Position numbers and translations under genes: made by a program. From an uncultured Lachnospiraceae bacterium (lineage in GTDB: Bacteria > Bacillota > Clostridia > Lachnospirales > Lachnospiraceae), in assembly GCA_934351705.1 (NCBI GenBank), contig CAKRJK010000045.1:1-9031 (forward strand): 9,031 bases of DNA, given 5' to 3'. Below the pieces are notes generated by a model, which was not told where the DNA came from, did not search any database, and worked only from the letters and a program-made list of their open reading frames with translations. Positions 1 through 5,362 of the stretch are shown here, piece by piece (position 1 is the stretch's first letter; every line of letters starts with the position of its first letter).

Positions 1-482
1 GTATATTGCTCTTTCCAATATTCAATTACATGTAATGCCTCTCCGAATTCACTCTTTGGCGATAAATTTTCCAGTCCCGCTCTTTTCAATGCCTCCTGCA
101 GTGCAAAAATAAAAGATTGATTTAAATTTTCCTGAAAAGAGGATATGATCACCGGGAAAAATACTTTTTTTGTAAGAAGCGGCTCTATCTGTGGATCTGT
201 TTCTAATATTTTTTGTGTGATATCGTTTGTTTCTTGTTTTTCTTTTTTACAGAGCAATGCTAAAAGCACTAAAAGAAGATGCGACTTTCCTTTGCCGTAT
301 GGTCCTATCAGAATGGTCGCATGCTCTCCCTGTTTGTTTGCTATATTTTCTAAATATCGTTTTAAAATTGCGACAGAAGATCTTGTCGGAATATAATGAT
401 TCACTCTGTCCATATCCCCTAAATCTAATGCCAGATTGACTGATTTTTGAAATCTCGCATCTATGGTCACAATATTTTTCAT
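1..482 (-). CDS. P-loop ATPase, BrxC/PglY-like candidate (partial, 3' end outside window)
   Basis: Only the first 160 codons are present; the frame stays open to the left edge. Translation starts at the ATG at 482-480, whose bases overlap the TGA of the DUF4007 gene (ATGA), so the two are probably translationally coupled. The protein opens MKNIVTIDARFQ. A Walker A motif, GPYGKGKSH, sits at about residues 60-68 and is followed by a hydrophobic helix (LLLVLLALL). A second hydrophobic strand (VFFPVIISSF) near 107-116 fits the next beta strand of an AAA-type fold. A Walker A about 60 residues in, after a segment that describes a target or partner, resembles the N-terminus of large defence ATPases such as BrxC/PglY. 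With the PAPS reductase upstream, a BREX type 4 ATPase is the best guess. The Walker B and sensor regions are not visible, so the family is an inference; ATP binding is well supported. Confidence 0.8.
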   Translation of the reverse strand, partial: MKNIVTIDARFQKSVNLALDLGDMDRVNHYIPTRSSVAILKRYLENIANKQGEHATILIGPYGKGKSHLLLVLLALLCKKEKQETNDITQKILETDPQIEPLLTKKVFFPVIISSFQENLNQSFIFALQEALKRAGLENLSPKSEFGEALHVIEYWKEQY

Positions 483-1363
483 CTTCTGTGCTCCCCTTTT
501 TGTTTCTTTTGGAAGTATTCTTTGATTATGTCTTCTTTTTTCTTTTTCTCATTGAGGTACACCATATCAAGACCTGCCGTTCGATTCATCTGAAGAATTC
601 CCTGCATTTCCAGCTCTTCCAGTTTTTCTATCAATCCTGTTCTTTTGAGATTTAAAATACATCCCGGCGAATCTTCTCCCACAAGCAGGTCATCAATACT
701 GACTGCATTTTCTTTTGACACACAATCAGGCAGCAGATACCATACAATCTCCGCCGGAATCAGCTGCAATGCCGGCTGGTTTCTCCAGTAAACATCATCC
801 TTTTGCTTTAACAGTTCAAAGATGCCGAACGGACTGACATTCTTTTCTTCGGGATCTGTCTCCCGCTCTGTTTTTTTGACATACATATGTAAAATGGCTT
901 CACAGTCACTCTCCACCGATTTTTCTGAAAAGGACGGAATTTCTTCCATCTGCCCCACCATTGTAATCATGGATTTCACCAATTCTTCTTTTGTAAATTC
1001 CATCTCATCGTAGTGATAAAAAAACAGATTCCATGCGGTTGCCTGCACCTTGTTCTTTACGATATTACAGTGAATGACTAAAAGGGAAAAAACATCTTCC
1101 AGATAGGTATCTTTCTCAAGAATCAATTTTCCCGTCGCAGACAGTTGTACGCCCTGTTTTCCATTCTCTTCTGAAAGGTTTGCACAACGCAGCCAATAGC
1201 GGATTGACTTTGCCATATTTGTTCCCACTCCGAGGACGTCTGCTCCGCTGTTTTTCGTAAAGACAAACGGATCTTTTTCTATTTCTCTTAACCCTTTATG
1301 TATCCAGCCATCTCGTAAAACAAAACTCTCATGGCCTTTAAAACGATAATTTTTCTTTGTCAT
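479..1363 (-). CDS. DUF4007 family protein
   Basis: A 294-residue protein, within the usual length of the DUF4007 family. Two stretches match what I recall as family hallmarks: GHESFVLRDGWIHKG at about residues 10-24 and LGVGTNMAKSIRYWLR at about 44-59. The rest is mixed helical with no visible catalytic motif, signal peptide or membrane segment. It ends in a highly charged lysine-rich tail and is presumably cytoplasmic. The family has no established biochemical role; members are known mainly from neighbourhoods with PAPS-reductase-like proteins and defence ATPases, as here. Start ATG at 1363 has an AGG eight bases upstream, and the gap to the preceding gene is 12 bp. The end overlaps the ATPase start by four bases. 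A DNA-binding or adaptor role in a sulfur-linked DNA modification or restriction complex is plausible but inferred from position only. Confidence 0.85.
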   Translation of the reverse strand: MTKKNYRFKGHESFVLRDGWIHKGLREIEKDPFVFTKNSGADVLGVGTNMAKSIRYWLRCANLSEENGKQGVQLSATGKLILEKDTYLEDVFSLLVIHCNIVKNKVQATAWNLFFYHYDEMEFTKEELVKSMITMVGQMEEIPSFSEKSVESDCEAILHMYVKKTERETDPEEKNVSPFGIFELLKQKDDVYWRNQPALQLIPAEIVWYLLPDCVSKENAVSIDDLLVGEDSPGCILNLKRTGLIEKLEELEMQGILQMNRTAGLDMVYLNEKKKKEDIIKEYFQKKQKGEHRR

Positions 1364-1375
1364 GTATCTTACCTG

Positions 1376-3094
1376 TTAATTTCTTTTGATTGCCAGAACT
1401 TTTCTCATGTAGCATCCTACGGAAAAATGTGACACGCACTCCTGGCAACGCACACATTTTGTATCTGAAATCTCATAACGGATACTTCCGTCTTTTTCTT
1501 CTTTTATCGTGATCGCGTCATGTTTGCACACACTCTCACAAGCCAGACATCCCATGCACATCTGATATTTTGTAATCTGGCATTTTACTTTATCTTCGGT
1601 TATCTTTTCATTGAGAAGTGTTACCCGAAATGTCCTGCTTCCTATTCTGCCTTGCAGTTTTAAAAGCGGCGTCCCCGCCTTATTCAAGACAAAAACCTCC
1701 CCCAGCCTTGCATTTCCGAGTTCAAAGTTGAGATACCCGAACGGTCGGAACAGTTCGTAAAGTTCCTTTGTGATCGGTCTTTGTAGTTCATAGTGATAGG
1801 TGTTTTCCTGCGTCGCACAAGGTTCAAATTCAATCACCGATTTTTGCGCATAGGCAACACCGTTTCCTCCCTGTCTGGCCTTCCAATATCCCTCATCCAC
1901 ATAGACTTCGGCATCCTCTTTTCCGATTTCTTTTGCAAAATCCAATAAAACCTCACGAAAATGTGTACTTTGTTCTGCCATATGAATCTTGGATAAAAAT
2001 TCCGACCAGACACTGTTATTCGGACAGCACCAGCAACCGACTCTCGCATATCCCAACCGATATGCCTCATTAAAGTCAATGTCTCTGCTCAAAAGGTATA
2101 ACCAGACATCAAAATCTAACCAATCAATAATCGGAGAAACGATTCTTTGTTTTGTGATTTTGGGACTGTCGGAATCTCTGTCATATTTATTTCTGCTTGC
2201 AGATTCACTTCTTCGGATTCCGTAGAATGTTAGTATCTGCGATTTGTTGCGAAACAAGGATTTGATTGTTTTTTGAATACTCCCGGTCTTAAAAACCGTA
2301 CAACACCAACGCATTACTCTGCTTGGCGGCCCGATTAAACGGCACAGCTGTTCAAAATCTTTTTCTTTGTTTCTCGCTGTAATCATCGGCGTATGCGGAT
2401 GTTCTTCCTTGAAACGTTTCACATATTCGTATGTGTACGGAAACTCTAATGTCGTATCCCCAAAAATATGCAATATCTTAGGATTTCCTAATGCCCGCGT
2501 AACTAAATCGGAGACCACCGTGGAATCTTTTCCGCCGCTGAATGACACAAACATTTCCATTACGCCGTAATCTTTTACGGATTGCCGGATATATTCTTCC
2601 GCTTCTTCCGTAATCTCTTCATACCGCCTTCTGTTCGCCTTGATAAAACGCTGCATTTGCTCTTTAAAGTAAATGTCTGTGTTTTGAGGCTCGTATTTTT
2701 CATACTGCTGCCGAATCTTTTCCGTATCTAACTCTTTTAATTTTGCTACGGAAAAATCTATTCTTTTTCCGTCCACATAATAGCGGTTTCCCGAACCGTT
2801 CCATACTGCCTTTTCTCTAAATGCAAACGGCTGATCCAAGATTAATTCCAACAATAATCTCTCCTGCGGAAACACCGGCCGCAAATCGGTTGCTAACTTT
2901 ACTCCCCGTTGATTGCAAACCGGACAAACTTCTTCATGGAGCGGCACACTGCAATGGTCACACCAAAAAATTCTGGAACTCATCTCCGCTCTGCCTCCGC
3001 AGGTCGGACAAATGCTCGTCTGACATATGGTATTGGTGCATGGCAATGGCTGCCCGGTTTTTGCGTCTGTGTTCTTGCAAGTATAGATGATCAT
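1376..3094 (-). CDS. PAPS-reductase-family PP-loop protein with zinc ribbon and ferredoxin module (BrxP/DndC-like)
   Basis: A 572-residue protein in three parts. The N-terminus carries CxxC pairs at C29/C32, C45/C48 and C57/C60, a zinc-ribbon-like module. The core has the PP-loop SGGKDST at 186-192, then a CC pair (264-265, in RWCCTVFK) and GCWCCPN (353-359). CC plus CxxC-type cysteines is the iron-sulfur ligand arrangement of bacterial APS reductases and of DndC-like proteins. The C-terminus has C513xxC516xxC519xxxC523 and C547xxC550xxC553 with C561, resembling a two-cluster ferredoxin; the last spacing is atypical. The enzyme probably adenylates or reduces a sulfur-bearing substrate, with the ferredoxin part supplying electrons. 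At roughly twice the length of CysH and beside DUF4007 and an ATPase, it is more likely a defence protein (BREX type 4 BrxP or DndC-like) than an assimilatory reductase. ATG 3094 is the only reasonable start; GGAA lies 6 nt upstream, while a better AAGGA is 19 nt away. Confidence 0.88.
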   Translation of the reverse strand: MIIYTCKNTDAKTGQPLPCTNTICQTSICPTCGGRAEMSSRIFWCDHCSVPLHEEVCPVCNQRGVKLATDLRPVFPQERLLLELILDQPFAFREKAVWNGSGNRYYVDGKRIDFSVAKLKELDTEKIRQQYEKYEPQNTDIYFKEQMQRFIKANRRRYEEITEEAEEYIRQSVKDYGVMEMFVSFSGGKDSTVVSDLVTRALGNPKILHIFGDTTLEFPYTYEYVKRFKEEHPHTPMITARNKEKDFEQLCRLIGPPSRVMRWCCTVFKTGSIQKTIKSLFRNKSQILTFYGIRRSESASRNKYDRDSDSPKITKQRIVSPIIDWLDFDVWLYLLSRDIDFNEAYRLGYARVGCWCCPNNSVWSEFLSKIHMAEQSTHFREVLLDFAKEIGKEDAEVYVDEGYWKARQGGNGVAYAQKSVIEFEPCATQENTYHYELQRPITKELYELFRPFGYLNFELGNARLGEVFVLNKAGTPLLKLQGRIGSRTFRVTLLNEKITEDKVKCQITKYQMCMGCLACESVCKHDAITIKEEKDGSIRYEISDTKCVRCQECVSHFSVGCYMRKVLAIKRN

Positions 3095-3150
3095 GTTGTA
3101 TTCCGATTGTATTTCCTTCTATTATTCTTGGGTTTCGCTATTTGTGTTTT

Positions 3151-3179
3151 ATTATATTCTCTTTATCAGAGAATATCAA
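3151..3179 (-). promoter_or_regulatory. Promoter of the PAPS reductase-DUF4007-ATPase operon with palindromic spacer
   Basis: On the minus strand, TTGATA (3179-3174) and TATAAT (3156-3151) are separated by exactly 17 bp: a near-perfect sigma-A promoter. A run of A/T bases lies just upstream of the -35 and could act as an UP element. The predicted start is near 3144, giving a leader of about 50 nt before ATG 3094. An 8-bp perfect inverted repeat, ATATTCTC/GAGAATAT with a 7-bp centre (3154-3176), fills the spacer and overlaps both hexamer edges. That is the placement expected of a repressor operator. No regulator gene is visible in the window. Confidence 0.78.
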
Positions 3180-3209
3180 TATAATTTTTCTTTGCGGGGT
3201 GGATTTTTG

Positions 3210-3261
3210 TGGAAATTAAAGAAAGACATCCACAGTTAAAAAATAACTGATGGATGTCTTT
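3210..3261 (-). terminator. Strong intrinsic terminator, probably bidirectional
   Basis: AAAGACATCCA (3222-3232) pairs with TGGATGTCTTT (3251-3261), and AGTTA (3234-3238) pairs with TAACT (3244-3248). This gives a 16-bp stem with one small internal loop (C against GA) around a 5-nt loop. Downstream on the minus strand is a T-rich tail (TCTTTCTTTAATTT), so it should stop transcription from the PemK-like gene and the small RNA before the next promoter. The plus-strand side is also T-rich, so it could work both ways. It separates the two operons. Confidence 0.85.
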
Positions 3262-3269
3262 GATTTGTT

Positions 3270-3283
3270 TTGGCTCAACGCCA
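3270..3283. repeat. 14-bp direct repeat, copy 1 (TTGGCTCAACGCCA)
   Basis: Identical to the copy at 3313-3326, with 43 bp between start points. Each copy contains the inverted repeat TGGC-N5-GCCA, so each can form a hairpin in RNA or be a small palindromic protein site. The identity does not extend into the flanks. I noticed no third full copy in the window; a 10-base partial match inside the helicase gene near 7880 looks coincidental. Confidence 0.85.
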
Positions 3284-3292
3284 GAAGATTGT

Positions 3293-3306
3293 GTTTCCGT
3301 AGAAAC
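3293..3306 (-). other. UACG-tetraloop hairpin between the two repeats
   Basis: GTTTC and GAAAC flank a 4-nt loop. On the minus strand the loop reads TACG closed by a C-G pair, the C(UNCG)G type known for high RNA stability; on the plus strand it reads CGTA and has no such property. It sits midway between the two 14-bp repeats. Confidence 0.65.
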
Positions 3307-3312
3307 TAAATG

Positions 3313-3326
3313 TTGGCTCAACGCCA
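3313..3326. repeat. 14-bp direct repeat, copy 2 (TTGGCTCAACGCCA)
   Basis: Second perfect copy of the repeat at 3270-3283. It lies about 50 bases beyond the stop codon of the PemK-like gene and is the first structured element of the predicted small RNA. Confidence 0.85.
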
Positions 3327-3353
3327 CATATCATATTCTTTCTTTTATCTATT

Positions 3354-3381
3354 ATTATATTCATGTACATGGAAAAGTCAA
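3354..3381 (-). promoter_or_regulatory. Promoter overlapping the PemK-like stop codon, reading into the hairpin region
   Basis: On the minus strand TTGACT (3381-3376) and TATAAT (3359-3354) are 16 bp apart, with five and six matches to the sigma-A hexamers. The -35 includes the TGA stop of the PemK-like gene, so the promoter begins inside that gene. The spacer holds a perfect 10-bp palindrome, CATGTACATG (3362-3371), a possible operator. Nothing downstream codes for protein before the terminator, so its product should be a small RNA. Confidence 0.65.
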
Positions 3382-4148
3382 CTGATTTCTGGGTTGTTTT
3401 CTATATTTGTTATATCTAAAATCTCCGTGGATTCTATCTTCTGTTGTTCCAATAGTTTATTCTGTTTTTCAAGATATATGATTTTTTCTTCCAATTCTGT
3501 TATTTTTCTTTCGTTTTGCCGGGATTTTTTCAAGAGTTCCTGATATTTTTTATATTCACCTCGAAATGCATTTTTTATAATGCTCCTTCGGATTTCTCGA
3601 AATAATCCATCCTCATCCGTTAACGAACATGTCAGACTGCCCATTTTTTTCATAATTCTTGTCTTGCTGATTACTTTAATATTATCCATTAACAACAGAC
3701 ATTCTTCTGAAAAGCCATCGCTTATTCCTACTTTTCTCCAATACCATTTTCCTGTCGGATTATCTATCGGATGATAAGCTCTTGAAATTGCTTTCGGCTT
3801 ACTTGATGTCGGCACAACTAAAAACATATTATTTACTTCTTCCAACACAACAGCCGGGTGATAATACGATAGCTCCGGCTTATAGTTGATACTCCAGTCA
3901 ATCATGCATATATCCCCTATTGTCACTGTATCATCAGGTGCATTTATATCATCCTTCTTCGTCAGCCACCTATGCATACTTTTCGAAAACAGCCCCAATT
4001 CATGAACGCACATATTTTCCAAATTATTATTCATTTTGTTTTGTAAAGCCAGATAATTTTTGAGAATTTTACTTGTATCATATGCTTTATCCGCCTTCGC
4101 ATTCGCTTTGTTTATCTCGATATTTATTTCATTTTTATTAAACTGCAT
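3378..4148 (-). CDS. PemK/MazF-like toxin-fold protein with helical extension and coiled coil
   Basis: A 256-residue protein. Residues 1-65 are charged and helical. The core (about 77-190) follows the PemK/MazF pattern: GDICMIDW at 78-85, HPAVVLE at 97-103 (matching the family's RPALVL) and FLVVPTSS at 109-116. The tail (about 198-238) is a lysine/glutamate-rich heptad-like coiled coil, suggesting oligomerisation or partner binding. MazF-type proteins are usually sequence-specific endoribonucleases of about 110 residues; this is more than double that length. HPAVVL carries His where classical members have Arg, so catalysis is not assured. No type II antitoxin ORF lies beside it. GGGGAG seven bases before ATG 4148 supports the start. 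It lies 93 bp after the HNH gene and directly before the small RNA candidate. It could be an RNase toxin, an effector of the upstream helicase operon, or a non-catalytic relative. Confidence 0.78.
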   Translation of the reverse strand: MQFNKNEINIEINKANAKADKAYDTSKILKNYLALQNKMNNNLENMCVHELGLFSKSMHRWLTKKDDINAPDDTVTIGDICMIDWSINYKPELSYYHPAVVLEEVNNMFLVVPTSSKPKAISRAYHPIDNPTGKWYWRKVGISDGFSEECLLLMDNIKVISKTRIMKKMGSLTCSLTDEDGLFREIRRSIIKNAFRGEYKKYQELLKKSRQNERKITELEEKIIYLEKQNKLLEQQKIESTEILDITNIENNPEIS

Positions 4149-4175
4149 CTCATCACTCCCCGTACTTTACCATGT

Positions 4176-4203
4176 GTCATAACAAATCTTGCTTATTCGT
4201 AAA
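4176..4203 (-). promoter_or_regulatory. Weak candidate promoter for the PemK-like gene
   Basis: In the 93-bp gap, TTTACG (4203-4198) and TATGAC (4181-4176) are 16 bp apart, and a TG at the extended -10 position partly compensates for the poor hexamers. It would place a start about 20 bases before the GGGGAG ribosome site. No terminator was seen between the HNH and PemK-like genes, so read-through from the operon is equally likely. Confidence 0.3.
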
Positions 4204-4241
4204 CATCATGCGGCAATTTTATAATTAATGGTTACTTATTT

Positions 4242-5360
4242 TTACGGAATATATTTCCACTCTCGAAAGCCACAGTTCTGTGCAGATACATAAACCGGAT
4301 AAAGGATATTTCCTAATCTTTCTCTAAACACCTCTTTCTTTAACTCTGCACCATAAAGCTGATTTTTAATCTCAGCATTATTCAAATGATATTCTGCACA
4401 TTCCTCAAACTTTTCCTTTACAATCTCATACTCTTTGCTCATTTCGTAGGCTTGATATTCCATGTTGGCTAACTTTTTAAAATATTCTTTCCATGTTGGC
4501 AGGGCATTGCTTTTCTTACTATTGATACGCTTTGTGGTTGGATGTAAATTCCACAATTCATCATGCCCGACATACTGCCATGGCACAAAATGATCAATTG
4601 AAATCATCTGCCCCATTAGTGGAACATCTCCATAAATCTCTGTCATCTGCGGTTTTATCTCAATCAACAATTTCCAATATTTTCTTACCCTCTCTACATC
4701 CCGTTTTTTTGGTGCCTGCAATTTGTCTGAAATTCCCGGAACACTTGGATTTTTTTGTTGCAGGTACTTGATTAAATGAAGTTGCAGCCATCCTTGCAGT
4801 ATTTGTTTGTTCTTTAGGAGATATTCCATCCACAAAGGTGACACCTCTATTACTGTATTCAGTCCGTCTATTAAGTAAAAGTAATATAATAATCTTTCCT
4901 GCCTGTTAATCTCTTCTGTCAAAATCTCAGGCTTTTTATCCCATTTTCCTGCCACATGAATGTCTTGATAAAACGGTTTTTGCAGACGATACGGCACATT
5001 TTTAATTAGTTGTTTTTTGTAAGAAATTATTTTTTTGTCCTGCACCGTTTCCAAATAAGTAATAATTTTCTCTCGCTTTTCAGAGGATGGTATCTTCTCT
5101 TTTTCACTAATATATTTCACCACTTCTTCAAGATTATCTTTGGTATTATTCGGTCCCAAACGCAAATGGTATTCCGTAACCATATACCATGCATCTGCTA
5201 TCATCTCATTAATAAGTTCATCATAGGTAAATCTCGTCTTTTCTTTATTGAGTTTGTTTAAAATCGCCTGAAACCAAAAAAATTTGTAACAGTTTGTGGT
5301 GTGTTCAAAAAGCTGACTTAAATACCCAATATTTAATTTCTCTGAAATCGGTAATTCCAT
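4242..5360 (-). CDS. HNH endonuclease-domain protein
   Basis: A 372-residue protein when started at ATG 5360 (MELPISEK). This start has an AGGGGGAG site eight bases upstream and lies 2 bp after the RecQ stop. The longer frame from ATG 5423 would overlap RecQ by about 60 bp and adds a segment with no evident ribosome site. The N-terminal two thirds are helix-rich and unrecognised. The nuclease signature is near residues 254-288: SIDHFVPW (D256, H257), WNLHPTTKRIN (N271, N280) and KKSNALP. This DH...N...N..K pattern matches HNH domains that lack the extra zinc cysteines. It probably cleaves DNA with a divalent metal; the target is unknown. Its position immediately after RecQ suggests joint expression and perhaps action on DNA unwound by the helicases. 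Structural residues are visible; the defence role is inferred. Confidence 0.82.
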   Translation of the reverse strand: MELPISEKLNIGYLSQLFEHTTNCYKFFWFQAILNKLNKEKTRFTYDELINEMIADAWYMVTEYHLRLGPNNTKDNLEEVVKYISEKEKIPSSEKREKIITYLETVQDKKIISYKKQLIKNVPYRLQKPFYQDIHVAGKWDKKPEILTEEINRQERLLYYFYLIDGLNTVIEVSPLWMEYLLKNKQILQGWLQLHLIKYLQQKNPSVPGISDKLQAPKKRDVERVRKYWKLLIEIKPQMTEIYGDVPLMGQMISIDHFVPWQYVGHDELWNLHPTTKRINSKKSNALPTWKEYFKKLANMEYQAYEMSKEYEIVKEKFEECAEYHLNNAEIKNQLYGAELKKEVFRERLGNILYPVYVSAQNCGFREWKYIP

Positions 5361-5362
5361 CC

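Larger units (their letters stand above)
3215..3348 (-). ncRNA. Candidate independent small RNA with tandem hairpins
   Basis: A predicted transcript of about 130 nt runs from the promoter at 3354-3381 (start near 3348-3346) to the terminator tail. In order, the minus strand shows: an A-rich leader, hairpin TGGC-GTTGA-GCCA (3326-3314), hairpin GTTTC-TACG-GAAAC (3306-3293), a second identical TGGC-GTTGA-GCCA hairpin (3283-3271), then the terminator stem. The middle hairpin has a C(UACG)G tetraloop of the very stable UNCG class. This holds only when the minus strand is read, which supports that orientation. No convincing small ORF fits. I do not recognise a known RNA family. It could be an RNA partner of the adjacent PemK-like protein, a trans-acting sRNA, or a structured 3' UTR. 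Promoter, structure and terminator are visible; function is unknown. Confidence 0.55.

Noticed and set aside
1834..2079. Minus-strand frame of 81 codons inside the PAPS reductase gene.
   Set aside because: It is an alternative frame within the strongly supported gene and shows no motif or ribosome site.
1376..3094. Assimilatory PAPS/APS reductase (CysH) of sulfate metabolism.
   Set aside because: Length, zinc-ribbon head, ferredoxin tail and DUF4007/ATPase neighbours do not fit; no cysD, cysN or sat genes are nearby.
1376..3094. A true dndC of a Dnd phosphorothioation locus.
   Set aside because: The core motifs are similar, but no dndB, dndD or dndE is present and DUF4007 is not a Dnd component, so the specific name is not justified.
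3270..3326. Possible mini-CRISPR array from the two identical repeats.
   Set aside because: The repeats are 14 bp with only two copies and one 29-bp interval that itself forms a hairpin; no cas gene is near. A structured RNA explains it better.
4149..4241. A small antitoxin gene for the PemK-like protein in the 93-bp gap.
   Set aside because: Frames there are broken by stops within a few codons of any start; nothing long enough for a type II antitoxin.
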